From Bacteroidota bacterium (lineage in GTDB: Bacteria > Bacteroidota > Bacteroidia > Bacteroidales > Dysgonomonadaceae), in assembly GCA_023424395.1 (NCBI GenBank), contig JAFADY010000010.1, positions 1 through 64,000 on the forward strand: a DNA stretch of 64,000 nucleotides. Direction: 5' to 3'. Below are positions 6,682-15,444 of the stretch, in pieces. The position numbers and the translations under genes are program-made. Positions within the stretch are counted from its first letter, which is position 1. Every line of letters begins with the position of its first letter. The notes under the pieces are model-generated. The model was not told the origin of the DNA. It saw only the letters and a list, made by a program, of their open reading frames with translations, and did not search any database.

Positions 6682-9477
6682 TTAATGCGCCACCAACCAA
6701 TTCTCCCCGACTCCCACGTCTGTTTTCAGCGGAACGCGTAGTTTGTAGGCGTTTTCCATTTCATTAGTCACGATTTCGCGAATATCAGCAAGTTCGTTCA
6801 CGGGAACATTAAAGTTGAGTTCGTCGTGCACCTGAAGGATCATTTTCGATTGCAATTTTTCTTGCTCTAATCGGTTGAAAATGTTAACCATCGCGATTTT
6901 TATAATATCGGCAGCACTGCCCTGAATGGGCGCGTTGATGGCATTTCGTTCTGCGTAACCGCGCACGACAGCGTTTTTGGAATTAATATCCGCCAAGTAA
7001 CGTTTTCGTCCCGATACGGTTTCAACAAAGCCTTTTTCGCGCGCGCGCGCGATGCTTTCGTCCATATATTGCTTCACTTGCGGAAATGTTTCAAAATAAC
7101 CGTCGATAATTTCTTTGGCTTCAGCGCGTGGGATGTTGAGCCTTTCCGACAATCCGAAAACCGAAATGCCGTATATAATTCCGAAATTGGCGGTTTTGGC
7201 CTTGCGTCGCATATCGGACGTAACGTCTTCTATGGGTACTTTGTAGATTTTAGCGGCCGTGGCGGCGTGAATATCCTGCCCGTGTTCGAATGCTTCGATC
7301 ATATTTTTATCGCCGCTCAAATGAGCCATAATACGTAACTCGATTTGCGAATAGTCCGCCGAAACAAAAGTGCAGCCATCATCGGGAATGAAAACCTTTC
7401 GCATTTCCTTGCCGCGCTCATCGCGAATGGGAATGTTTTGCAAATTGGGGTTTGTGCTACTCAAACGGCCTGTTGCGGCAACGGTTTGATTGAACGATGT
7501 GTGCACTTTTCCGCTTCGTGCATTTACCAATAACGGAAACGCGTCGATATAAGTACTCAGCAGTTTTTTCAACCCGCGTTGTTCCAAAATTTTCTCGATA
7601 ATCGGGTGTTTGTTGCGCAGTTTTTCCAATTCGGCTTCGCTTGTGCTGTACTGTCCGGTTTTGGTTTTCTTCGGCTTTTCGATGATTTTCATCCGGTCGA
7701 AAAGTACTTCGCCGATTTGCTTGGGCGAGTTTACGTTGAAATCCACTCCTGCCATTTTGATGATTTCCTTTTCAATCTGAATCAGCTCTTCGGTCAGTTC
7801 TTTGGATAAATCGGTAAGCGCGTCCAAATCCAATCTGACGCCTGTCCACTCCATATCGGCAAGCACGTAAACAAGCGGAAGCTCTATGTTATAAAACAAA
7901 TCGGAAAGGTTGCTTTCGGCGATTCCTTTTTCTAAAATATGTTTGAGTTTGAGGGTGATATCGGCATCTTCGGCAGCGTAATCCGATACGATTTCGGGCG
8001 CAACGTCGCGCATCGATTTCTGATTTTTTCCGCGTGCACCGATGAGCTCATCGATATGTATGGTCTTGTATTTCAGATACGTTTCAGCCATATAATCCAT
8101 TCCGTGGCGAAGTTCGGGATTGAGCAGATAATGAGCGATCATCGTATCGAACAGTTTTCCGCGAACGTGAATGCCGTAATTTCGAAGTTCCAACATATCA
8201 TATTTCAGGTTTTGTCCCACTTTTTCAATGTTTTCGTCCTCGAAAAACGGACGGAAAATTTCCACTTGCTTCTGTGCTTCCTCCGTATTGGCAGAAATGG
8301 GTACATAACACGCTTCGCCGGGCTTGTAAGCGAACGAAAGTCCTACCAAATCGCTCAAAAGCGGGTCGGTTCCGGTGGTTTCGGTATCGAAACAAACCGA
8401 TTTTTGCGAACAAAGCATTTCGTTCAATTCCTGCATCTCTTTTTCCGATGCGACCATTTTGTACGTGTGCGATGTGGAATGAATATCGGTAAAATCAGTT
8501 GGTAAATCATTTACAATCAAAGTTTCTGCTTGTTCAGCTTCCTCAAACATCGAAAATAAATCACCCTGAATAGGTCCTTTAGGAGCCGGTTTTGTGGTGG
8601 GTTCTGTTTTCAGTACACGCGCAATGAGCGTACGAAATTCCAATTCTTCGAATAGGGTTTTTACCGCATCCTCGTTCAGTTCTTTCCGCTCGAAATCGCT
8701 TTCCTCCACTTCAATGGGGACATCGGTTTTTATCGTTGCCAAAAATTTAGAAAACAAAATCTGCTCTTTATTTTGTTCGATTTTTGTTTTCAGCGCGCCT
8801 TTCAGTTGATCGGTATTTTCGAGCAGATTTTCAATGGAATCGAATTCTGCCAACAATTTTTGAGCGGTCTTCTCCCCCACCCCCGGACATCCAGGAATAT
8901 TATCGGATATATCGCCCATCAGTCCCAACAGATCGATCATCTGACACGGATCGGCAAGGCCGTACTTCTCCACCACTTTCTTATCATCAAGAATATCGAA
9001 ATCATTACTTCCGTACTTGGGTTTGTAAATGAAAATATGCGGTTCGGCAAGCTGTCCGTAATCCTTGTCGGGAGTCATCATAAACACATCAAAACGCTCT
9101 TTGTCGGCGCGTTTGGCAATGGTTCCGATAACATCGTCAGCCTCGAATCCCATCACTTCCAAAACAGGAATATTATAAGCGCGCAGAATATCTTTGATGA
9201 TGGGAACCGATGCTTTAATGTCTTCGGGTGTGGCTTCGCGCTGCGCCTTATAGGCTTCGAATTCGGTATGACGGAAAGTTGGTCCGGGCGGATCGAAAGC
9301 TACGGCAATGTGTGACGGATTTTCTTTTCGAAGCACTTCTTCCAACGTATTCACGAAGCCGAAAATCGCTGAAGTATTTTGTCCTTTCGAGTTTATACGC
9401 GGATTTTTGATAAACGCGTAATACGAACGATAAATTAGCGCATAAGCATCGAGAAGGAAAAGTTTATTTTTTGACAT
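6682..9477 (-). CDS. polA: DNA polymerase I
   Basis: The 931-residue protein has all three domains: an N-terminal 5'-3' flap nuclease (residues 1-290, with FEADDVIGTIA and LLGLMGDISDNIPG), a 3'-5' exonuclease with an intact D364-x-E366 pair (FDTETTG), and a C-terminal family-A polymerase with DYSQIELRIMAHLSGD, RRKAKTANFGIIYG and QVHDELNF. It fills gaps and removes RNA primers during replication and repair. Because the DxE pair is intact, proofreading is probably active, unlike in many Gram-positive PolI proteins. It diverges from the polyprenyl synthase gene across an 80-97 bp gap. Confidence 0.98.
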   Translation of the reverse strand: MSKNKLFLLDAYALIYRSYYAFIKNPRINSKGQNTSAIFGFVNTLEEVLRKENPSHIAVAFDPPGPTFRHTEFEAYKAQREATPEDIKASVPIIKDILRAYNIPVLEVMGFEADDVIGTIAKRADKERFDVFMMTPDKDYGQLAEPHIFIYKPKYGSNDFDILDDKKVVEKYGLADPCQMIDLLGLMGDISDNIPGCPGVGEKTAQKLLAEFDSIENLLENTDQLKGALKTKIEQNKEQILFSKFLATIKTDVPIEVEESDFERKELNEDAVKTLFEELEFRTLIARVLKTEPTTKPAPKGPIQGDLFSMFEEAEQAETLIVNDLPTDFTDIHSTSHTYKMVASEKEMQELNEMLCSQKSVCFDTETTGTDPLLSDLVGLSFAYKPGEACYVPISANTEEAQKQVEIFRPFFEDENIEKVGQNLKYDMLELRNYGIHVRGKLFDTMIAHYLLNPELRHGMDYMAETYLKYKTIHIDELIGARGKNQKSMRDVAPEIVSDYAAEDADITLKLKHILEKGIAESNLSDLFYNIELPLVYVLADMEWTGVRLDLDALTDLSKELTEELIQIEKEIIKMAGVDFNVNSPKQIGEVLFDRMKIIEKPKKTKTGQYSTSEAELEKLRNKHPIIEKILEQRGLKKLLSTYIDAFPLLVNARSGKVHTSFNQTVAATGRLSSTNPNLQNIPIRDERGKEMRKVFIPDDGCTFVSADYSQIELRIMAHLSGDKNMIEAFEHGQDIHAATAAKIYKVPIEDVTSDMRRKAKTANFGIIYGISVFGLSERLNIPRAEAKEIIDGYFETFPQVKQYMDESIARAREKGFVETVSGRKRYLADINSKNAVVRGYAERNAINAPIQGSAADIIKIAMVNIFNRLEQEKLQSKMILQVHDELNFNVPVNELADIREIVTNEMENAYKLRVPLKTDVGVGENWLVAH

Positions 9478-9523
9478 AAATATCTTTAATAAGCGGATAA
9501 GAAACGTAAAGTTACAAATATTT

Positions 9524-9555
9524 GTTGCTTTGAGGAGAATTATTTTTTAATTTTG
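9524..9555 (+). promoter_or_regulatory. Promoter of the polyprenyl diphosphate synthase gene
   Basis: GTTG (9524-9527), 20 bp, then TAATTTTG (9548-9555), an exact TAnnTTTG box. The implied start near 9560 lies after the in-frame ATG at 9557, which is why the later ATG at 9575 is preferred as the translation start. Confidence 0.6.
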
Positions 9556-9574
9556 TGTGCTTAATATGGTGTCG

Positions 9575-10549
9575 ATGGATCAAAGTCAGGTTATACGAGA
9601 TTATCTTAAAGAGGAACTGCTTACGTTCGAAGATTGTTTAAGGAGGTCGATAGAAAGCGCAAACCCGCGGATTTCCGATGTGGTGAAGTATATTTTTGCG
9701 ACTAACGGTAAACAATTGCGGCCGATGTTGGTTTTTTTGACGGCCAAATCCTGCGGCGAAGTTACTCCCGCCACCTACCACGGCGCTGTTACCGTTGAAT
9801 TGCTGCATACGGCTTCGTTGGTGCACGACGATGTGATCGATGAATCCAAGTTCCGTCGTAACAAACCTTCCACGAACGCAATTTTCGATAATACGCGTTC
9901 GGTGCTTGTGGGCGATTATTTGTTGTCGTCGGCTTTACTGCAAAGTGTGGAGACGAAAGACATCGAAATCGTAAAAATTATGTCCGAATTGGGACGTAAT
10001 TTGGCCGAAGGCGAACTAAACCAATATGCGCTTGCCAATGAAATAATTATCGATGAAAAGGCGTATTTTGAAGTAATTGAGAAGAAAACTGCGTCGCTGT
10101 TGCGGGCTTGCTGCACCATCGGAGCTATGACTGCGGGAGCTAATAAAGACACCGTTTCCAAGTTTCGAAAATTGGGAGAATTGTTAGGAATTTCCTTTCA
10201 AATTCGCGATGATATCTTCGATTATTTTAAGGCCGATGTGGGCAAACCTACAGGAAATGATATTCGCGAAGGAAAAATCACGCTTCCGCTCATTTATGCT
10301 TTGCAACACGCTTCGCGAGAAGCCTCCGATGAAATAATGCAGTTGATACAATCACGGCAGTACTCTCAGGAGAATATTCAAAAAATACTTGATTTTGCTA
10401 TCGAGAATAAAGGTATTGACTACGCTTTCGATGTAATGACTAAATATCTAACTGAGGCAGAGGGAATTGTTTCGGATTTAAATATCGATGATGATAAAAA
10501 AATGCTCTTTCAGTTTTTTCTTTTGTATCTGAAAGAGCGTAAATATTAA
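9575..10549 (+). CDS. Polyprenyl diphosphate synthase (octaprenyl-type)
   Basis: The protein is a trans-isoprenyl diphosphate synthase (324 aa from the 9575 start). It has the first Asp-rich motif DDVID at residues 85-89 and the second DDIFD at 212-216, which bind Mg-diphosphate, plus GKQLRPMLV at the substrate-binding region. It elongates farnesyl diphosphate with isopentenyl diphosphate to give the side chain of menaquinone, or a related long prenyl chain; chain length cannot be assigned firmly from sequence alone. Earlier in-frame ATGs (9557, 9566) fall at or before the predicted transcription start. It diverges from polA. Confidence 0.93.
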   Translation: MDQSQVIRDYLKEELLTFEDCLRRSIESANPRISDVVKYIFATNGKQLRPMLVFLTAKSCGEVTPATYHGAVTVELLHTASLVHDDVIDESKFRRNKPSTNAIFDNTRSVLVGDYLLSSALLQSVETKDIEIVKIMSELGRNLAEGELNQYALANEIIIDEKAYFEVIEKKTASLLRACCTIGAMTAGANKDTVSKFRKLGELLGISFQIRDDIFDYFKADVGKPTGNDIREGKITLPLIYALQHASREASDEIMQLIQSRQYSQENIQKILDFAIENKGIDYAFDVMTKYLTEAEGIVSDLNIDDDKKMLFQFFLLYLKERKY

Positions 10550-10550
10550 A

Positions 10551-10580
10551 AAAATATCACTCCTCACGGAGCGATATTTT
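10551..10580 (+). terminator. Terminator hairpin after the polyprenyl synthase gene
   Basis: AAAATATC-A-CTCC, a TCAC loop, then GGAG-C-GATATTTT: a 12-bp stem with one internal mismatch, starting immediately after the stop codon at 10549. The following 200 bp to 10779 are AT-rich and show no gene, RNA or clear repeat. Confidence 0.65.
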
Positions 10581-10779
10581 CAGAATCTATTTACCTAATC
10601 TTATTGAATCACAATTAGTTTTATACACTATATAATAATCAAAATACGTACCAATTGACTTTAGTATGAAAAACCAACAGTAAAATGACAAAACGTCGCC
10701 ATTCAAATCCACTTATATTAAAATGGTTGAATTTTATATGCCAAAATGGCAACTAGAGTATTAAAATTAAATTAAAAAA

Positions 10780-10805
10780 GGCGTATTCAAAAAAATGAAT
10801 ACGCC
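10780..10805 (-). terminator. Intrinsic terminator of the phosphoesterase gene
   Basis: GGCGTATTC, 8-nt A-rich loop, GAATACGCC: a perfect 9-bp stem 27 bp past the stop at 10833. On the minus strand it is followed by a run of six Ts, as in a Rho-independent terminator. Confidence 0.85.
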
Positions 10806-10832
10806 GTTAATATTTGTGGTTTTGCGATTTTT

Positions 10833-12401
10833 TTACGGTTCCAGAATGCTATAATTCCTTTTTCCGGTATGTGTTTTACCGTACATATCAGTGGCGCGCA
10901 CCTCAATGGTGTGAACGCCCGGTGTAAGATCTAACTGCAGGTTTCCTGTCCACAAATGTGTGCTGTTAACAGGGTTTGACGGGCGCCGCCCGAGAAGCAG
11001 TTTATCAGTAAAATCCCACTCAAAAAGCAACGTTTGATAACTTGGGTCGACCGATTCCGTATAACGCATTTTTCGCCACCCGCCGTTATCGATGCGGTAT
11101 TCCACCACGTCATCTTTTCCGCCCATAAAGAAATTCACGAATATTTGCGAAGTAGTCCGGCCTTTGTGCGCCACTACTTTCGGGGCGAAAATGTTCATCT
11201 GATGGTCGGCGCTTTTTCCCGCAACTTTGTAATCCACATCGTATTTATTCCCGTTAATGTTCAGAAAAGCGTAGCCTTGCGGCGTTCCGTCGCGCATAGT
11301 GGCGTCGGGCAGTCCGGCTGCATCTATTTTTCCCGAATACCAGTCGCCCGAAGTGGTTCCCACGTTGTATTCGTGGAGTGGTTTTACGCCTTTCCAACCG
11401 TGTTCTTCGGTCAGGAAACTCTGTTTTTGATAGTGCGTGTGAGCCGACATAACCAACACATTTTCATAATCTTTCAGCAAATCGAATAATTTTTGCCGAT
11501 CCGAATACCGGAAACCGGCTTCGCTGTGGTCGAGTTGAATGTGCACGGAAAGAACGATTAATTTATTTTTGGGAACGTATCTTAAGTTATTTTCTAAAAA
11601 TTTCAATTGATCTTCCCGAAAACCGGCCCAATACCCTCTCCCACCGCGCGGATCAGGATAAAGGATATCATCGAGAATAATGAAATGTGCATCACCATAA
11701 TTGAAAGCATAATTGGCGCTTCCGAAATTCATTTCAAACGTTTCATCGGACAGAATATCGCTTTCCGCGTCAAAATTCATATCGTGGTTTCCCATCACAT
11801 TGTACCACGGAAGCTGCAAATGTCGCATCCGCTCTTTGTAGATGGGGTGCAGGCTGAGATTATCACCTACGATATCGCCCAAGCTAATGCCGAACAGCGT
11901 TTTATCGGTTTTTTGCACGTCTTCCACAATTTTCTTGGTAAAATAATCCAAATCCTGAACGGAGTAGGGTTGTGGGTCGCCGAAAATTATGGCAGTGTAA
12001 TCACTCGGTTCATTGTATTTGTACAACGCAAAATCGATTGATTTCGGCAATCTTCCCGTTGGTGGAACACCCCCGTAAGTAAAAGACGCAGGTGAACCTT
12101 CCGCCTTATGATGATAATAAAACTGTGGAATAAAGAATTCGTTAACAGGTGTTTTATAGCCGGATGGCTTAATAACGAAAATGGTGTTATCATCGCCCAC
12201 GGGCAACGAATAAAACCCTTTTGCATCGGTAAGTACCACATCGGATCCGTTAGAAACGGCAACATTTGGTACACCCGCTTCACGACGGTCTTTGAGGCCG
12301 TTTTTATTCACATCGTCGTACACATATCCCGAGGCTGTCTGCTGTGCATAGATGGCAATGCTTAGCAGAAAAAGTGAGATTGTTAATAGTTTTTTCTTCA
12401 T
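10833..12401 (-). CDS. Secreted calcineurin-like metallophosphoesterase
   Basis: The 522-residue protein starts with a signal peptide (KKKLLTISLFLLSIAIYAQ). It then has an N-terminal Ig-like/SdrB-like domain (SGYVYDDVNKNGLKDRREAG), a central metallophosphoesterase with GDPQP, LGDIVGDN, GNHDM, SVHIQLDH and SAHTHY metal ligands, and a C-terminal beta domain ending near the stop. Members of this three-domain family are exported phosphoesterases of unknown substrate, probably periplasmic. It is monocistronic, with its own promoter and terminator, and all metal-binding motifs are intact. The phosphoesterase fold is certain; the substrate cannot be inferred. Confidence 0.92.
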   Translation of the reverse strand: MKKKLLTISLFLLSIAIYAQQTASGYVYDDVNKNGLKDRREAGVPNVAVSNGSDVVLTDAKGFYSLPVGDDNTIFVIKPSGYKTPVNEFFIPQFYYHHKAEGSPASFTYGGVPPTGRLPKSIDFALYKYNEPSDYTAIIFGDPQPYSVQDLDYFTKKIVEDVQKTDKTLFGISLGDIVGDNLSLHPIYKERMRHLQLPWYNVMGNHDMNFDAESDILSDETFEMNFGSANYAFNYGDAHFIILDDILYPDPRGGRGYWAGFREDQLKFLENNLRYVPKNKLIVLSVHIQLDHSEAGFRYSDRQKLFDLLKDYENVLVMSAHTHYQKQSFLTEEHGWKGVKPLHEYNVGTTSGDWYSGKIDAAGLPDATMRDGTPQGYAFLNINGNKYDVDYKVAGKSADHQMNIFAPKVVAHKGRTTSQIFVNFFMGGKDDVVEYRIDNGGWRKMRYTESVDPSYQTLLFEWDFTDKLLLGRRPSNPVNSTHLWTGNLQLDLTPGVHTIEVRATDMYGKTHTGKRNYSILEP

Positions 12402-12491
12402 ATTTTTTCTTATTCATTTGATAATGAAAAGGGTAGGGGAATTACTTTTGATTTTTTCCAAATACTTTTTTAAGTATGTACTCTCCAAATA

Positions 12492-12524
12492 CAAACATAA
12501 TCCCTCAGTTATTGTTTTCGCAAT
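12492..12524 (-). promoter_or_regulatory. Probable promoter of the phosphoesterase gene
   Basis: On the minus strand, ATTG (12521-12524), 21 bp, then TATGTTTG (12492-12499), an exact TAnnTTTG box about 90 nt upstream of the ATG at 12401. The -33 element deviates from TTTG by one base. Confidence 0.5.
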
Positions 12525-12557
12525 GCGATTAAGAAAATGTGAAGTTTTAGATAAGTA

Positions 12558-13424
12558 TTATTCTTTTATCACATTCAGCAACGTGTCTGCCAATCGGCTT
12601 GCGCCAATGCGGAAAAGGGTGGGGGAGAGCCATTCTTCGCCCAAGATTTCTTTTACGATTGTATAATAGTTCACTGCATCTTTTACTGTTGAAACTCCGC
12701 CGGATACCTTGAGTCCTGCTTTGTTACCGGTTTTTCCGTAATAGCTTTTAATGGCTTGACACATTACGTAAGCGGCTTCGAGCGTGGCGCCTTCGTACAC
12801 TTTTCCGGTGGATGTTTTTAGAAAGTCAGCGCCGGAATAGAGCGATAAAATAGATGCTTGGTGGATGTGTTTTGCCGATTTTAATGCACCTGTTTCGAGA
12901 ATAACTTTGAGTTGGGCTTCGCGGCAAGCGCTTTTAATTTCCATTATTTCTTCGCAAAGTTCTTCATATTCTTCATTGAGAAATAGTCCGAGATTGAAGA
13001 CGATATCGATTTCGTCGGCACCATCGGCAACGGCAAGCGCCGTTTCTGCGATCTTTGTTTCGATAAACGTTTGCGAAGAAGGAAATCCGGCTGCAACACA
13101 CGCTATTCTCACATCAGCCGTTAAGGCTTCTTTTACCGTTTTGGCGAAATTGGGATAAACGCAAATTGCCGCTACATTGTCGATTTCGGGGTTAGAGCCT
13201 TCGAAATCATTTACTTTTTCCGTAAATCTCCACACGCTTTCTCGCGTGTCGGTTGAATTTAGCGTGGTGAGGTCTATGCAGGAATATAGTTTTTTATATA
13301 CATCGGGGTGGTTGTTCTCTTTTGCATTCTCCGAAATAATTTTGTTTACTTTTTCAGTAACCTGCTCATCCGTTAAATTAAGGGCGTGTGCTTTTAGTGC
13401 TTTAATAAATTTGTCCGTTTCCAT
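12558..13424 (-). CDS. deoC: Deoxyribose-phosphate aldolase
   Basis: The 288-residue protein contains VCVYPN-like CVYPNF, EIDIVFNLG and the Schiff-base segment FLKTSTGK, where the lysine forms the covalent intermediate. It cleaves 2-deoxyribose-5-phosphate to glyceraldehyde-3-phosphate and acetaldehyde in deoxynucleoside salvage. It is somewhat longer than the E. coli enzyme, as is usual for the Bacteroides type. It is the last gene of the mnmG operon, 50 bp after the MazG-like gene on the same strand. No terminator was recognised directly after the stop at 12558. Confidence 0.96.
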   Translation of the reverse strand: METDKFIKALKAHALNLTDEQVTEKVNKIISENAKENNHPDVYKKLYSCIDLTTLNSTDTRESVWRFTEKVNDFEGSNPEIDNVAAICVYPNFAKTVKEALTADVRIACVAAGFPSSQTFIETKIAETALAVADGADEIDIVFNLGLFLNEEYEELCEEIMEIKSACREAQLKVILETGALKSAKHIHQASILSLYSGADFLKTSTGKVYEGATLEAAYVMCQAIKSYYGKTGNKAGLKVSGGVSTVKDAVNYYTIVKEILGEEWLSPTLFRIGASRLADTLLNVIKE

Positions 13425-13474
13425 ACATATTTGTATTTTTTATCTTATGAAGAATAGTTTATGCTGAATATTTA

Positions 13475-13810
13475 TTAGTTGTTTACATTTAATTTTTCGT
13501 TTTCGATGTGTCTTGTTTTATCCCTTTCGGTCTTTTTTGTTATATTTTTTTGCAAAGCATCCGTTAAATCCACTCCGGTTTGATTGGCAAGACAGATGAG
13601 AACCCAAAGGACATCGGCCATTTCATTGGCGAGGTTTTTCGATAGATCGCTTTTCTTAAATGATTGGTCGCCGTAGGTTCTTGCCATAATGCGTGCCAAT
13701 TCACCCACTTCTTCCGTGAGGATGGCCATATTAGTCAATTCGCTGAAATAGCCCATGCCGTAGGTTTTAATCCAATTATCTACTTGTTGCTGAGCTTCTT
13801 GAATGGTCAT
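13475..13810 (-). CDS. MazG-like nucleotide pyrophosphohydrolase
   Basis: This 111-residue protein has the MazG-type helical motif EEVGELARIMARTYG followed by NEMADVLWVLICLANQ, giving the paired ExxE and ExxD Mg-binding sites. Enzymes of this family hydrolyse non-canonical or excess nucleoside triphosphates to monophosphates and pyrophosphate. Its start overlaps the stop of dtd by one base, so the two are translationally coupled in the mnmG operon. The exact nucleotide substrate is unknown. Confidence 0.9.
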   Translation of the reverse strand: MTIQEAQQQVDNWIKTYGMGYFSELTNMAILTEEVGELARIMARTYGDQSFKKSDLSKNLANEMADVLWVLICLANQTGVDLTDALQKNITKKTERDKTRHIENEKLNVNN

Positions 13811-14262
13811 TATTCTTTAACTTTAGAGTCAATCCAAATGGTTACCGGGCCATCATTTACTAACTGCACTTTCATATCGGCACCGAATTCTCCTAATTTA
13901 ATTGGTTTTCCGAGTGTGTGAATAAGTTTCTCACAAAATTTCACATAGAGAGGAATCGCGATATCGGGTTTCGCTGCACGAATGTAGGACGGTCGATTCC
14001 CTTTTTTTGTGCTTGCGTGCAAAGTAAACTGTGAAACGAGCAAAATTTCGCCCTCGGTTTCCAAGATCGATTTGTTCATCACTCCGTTTTCATCGTCAAA
14101 TATACGCAAATTAACGGTTCTTCTGCACAAAAAATCAATGTCTTCCTCGCCATCCGCTTCTTCAATCCCTAAAAGCAATAGCATTCCCTCTCCAATAGAG
14201 CTTCTTAATTCTTTATCAATGGTTACGGATGCTTCCGATACGCGTTGAATGAGTAGGCGCAT
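13810..14262 (-). CDS. dtd: D-aminoacyl-tRNA deacylase
   Basis: The 150-residue protein matches Dtd in length and carries both signature motifs: SQFTLHASTKKGNRPSY in the active site and NDGPVTIWIDS near the C-terminus, the latter containing the cross-subunit GlyPro pair. It removes D-amino acids (and glycine from tRNA-Ala) mischarged onto tRNA, and it works as a dimer in the cytosol. It lies 3 bp after the inserted ATPase gene and overlaps the MazG-like gene. Confidence 0.97.
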   Translation of the reverse strand: MRLLIQRVSEASVTIDKELRSSIGEGMLLLLGIEEADGEEDIDFLCRRTVNLRIFDDENGVMNKSILETEGEILLVSQFTLHASTKKGNRPSYIRAAKPDIAIPLYVKFCEKLIHTLGKPIKLGEFGADMKVQLVNDGPVTIWIDSKVKE

Positions 14263-14265
14263 AAT

Positions 14266-15396
14266 TTAATAGTTGATATTTAGCCAATGTGAGAAAAATA
14301 CATCGTAAATGCTGTATTCTTTTTTACTCTTATCTATTTTTTCAAAAATAAGTTCCTTTTCTAAAAGCGAGTTCATTAGCCGAGTTGAATTTGAAGCCGT
14401 TCCAATATTGTGCTTCATTAAGAATTGTTGAGCTGTTATTTGCGAGATAGTATTTTCTTTAGCTATGGCAATGAGATAGTTCCATTGAGCCGAAGTCAAG
14501 AGTTCTCGTAATTGCAGATACACCGATGTCTGTTGTTCAAGAATTTCTCCAAAGACTTTTTTAACTACATCCGGCGATATTTCTTTTATTTGATTTGCGT
14601 ATAGTTTGTTACAGACAAATTGAGTATAATATGTGTAACGTTTGGTCCAATTTAATATTTCATCTATAATTTCATCTGAAATATGGAATTTGTCTTTTGT
14701 AAACATCGTTCTAATGAAAAAAGTATATTCAGTTTTCTCAATTTCGGATAAAAAAAGAAAACTTGTGCTCGCATAAAAGGGTTTTTTGGTGTTCGAAAAA
14801 ATATCCAACATCATATGTCTTTTGCTACCGCAAAAAATAAAAGATACATTTCTCAAATGTTGAATTTCAGAACGTAAAAGGGCTTCGATATTGCTTTCCG
14901 GATATTCTCTGATCTGTTGAAATTCGTCGATCGCAATAATAATGTGTTTGTTCTGCTTCTCTAAAAATTGAAAAATATTATGCAGGGTTTGTTGTTTTTC
15001 TCCTTCCGTTTGGTAATTTATTTGTATTTGAGGTGTTCCGCTGATAGGGTCGTAACTTATCAGTGGACGCAGATTTTTAATAAATTCCCAAAATTTACGA
15101 CCAATTGTTGATTTCTCCGGGAACTCTCGTAAAATTGCTTCAGATAAGGCTTTTATAAACTCAGAGAGTGCTCTCGTGGCAAAAATATCAACATATATAG
15201 TTGCAAATTTTCGGTGGTTTTTTAGTTTTTCAAACGTATGCAAGATGAGTCCTGTTTTTCCCATCCTCCGAGGAGAAACAAGCGTAATGTTGTTACCATT
15301 AAGAGTACTTTGGATAAGTTCGGATGTTTCTTTTTCACGGTCGCAAAAAAACTCTTCGGACAAATAACCACTGATTAAAAAAGGATTTGTTTGCAT
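14266..15396 (-). CDS. ATP-binding protein (archaeal-type ATPase family) inserted in the mnmG operon
   Basis: The 376-residue protein has a Walker A motif SPRRMGKTGL (residues 41-50), a Walker B-like IIIAIDEFQQI and an FCGSKRHMMLDIF segment, followed by a winged-helix-like C-terminal region (AKENTISQITAQQFLMKHNIG, split). This belongs to the STAND-like/archaeal ATPase family common as accessory genes in Bacteroidetes, with no established function. It lies between uvrC (48 bp) and dtd (3 bp) in an otherwise conserved operon and appears AT-rich. I infer insertion of a mobile accessory gene that still lets downstream genes be read. It appears intact. Confidence 0.87.
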   Translation of the reverse strand: MQTNPFLISGYLSEEFFCDREKETSELIQSTLNGNNITLVSPRRMGKTGLILHTFEKLKNHRKFATIYVDIFATRALSEFIKALSEAILREFPEKSTIGRKFWEFIKNLRPLISYDPISGTPQIQINYQTEGEKQQTLHNIFQFLEKQNKHIIIAIDEFQQIREYPESNIEALLRSEIQHLRNVSFIFCGSKRHMMLDIFSNTKKPFYASTSFLFLSEIEKTEYTFFIRTMFTKDKFHISDEIIDEILNWTKRYTYYTQFVCNKLYANQIKEISPDVVKKVFGEILEQQTSVYLQLRELLTSAQWNYLIAIAKENTISQITAQQFLMKHNIGTASNSTRLMNSLLEKELIFEKIDKSKKEYSIYDVFFSHWLNINY

Positions 15397-15444
15397 TTAC
15401 ACATTTATTTAGGATAACAAAGTTACAAATTAAATTAGAATTAC

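Noticed and set aside
8784..9315. Long reading frames opposite polA on the plus strand
   Set aside because: They run antisense through the well-conserved 5' nuclease domain of polA and show no recognisable protein family; they are by-products of that gene's codon structure.
9557..9574. Translation start of the polyprenyl synthase at ATG 9557 or 9566
   Set aside because: The -7 box at 9548-9555 places the transcription start at about 9560, so these ATGs would be at or before it. ATG 9575 is used instead.
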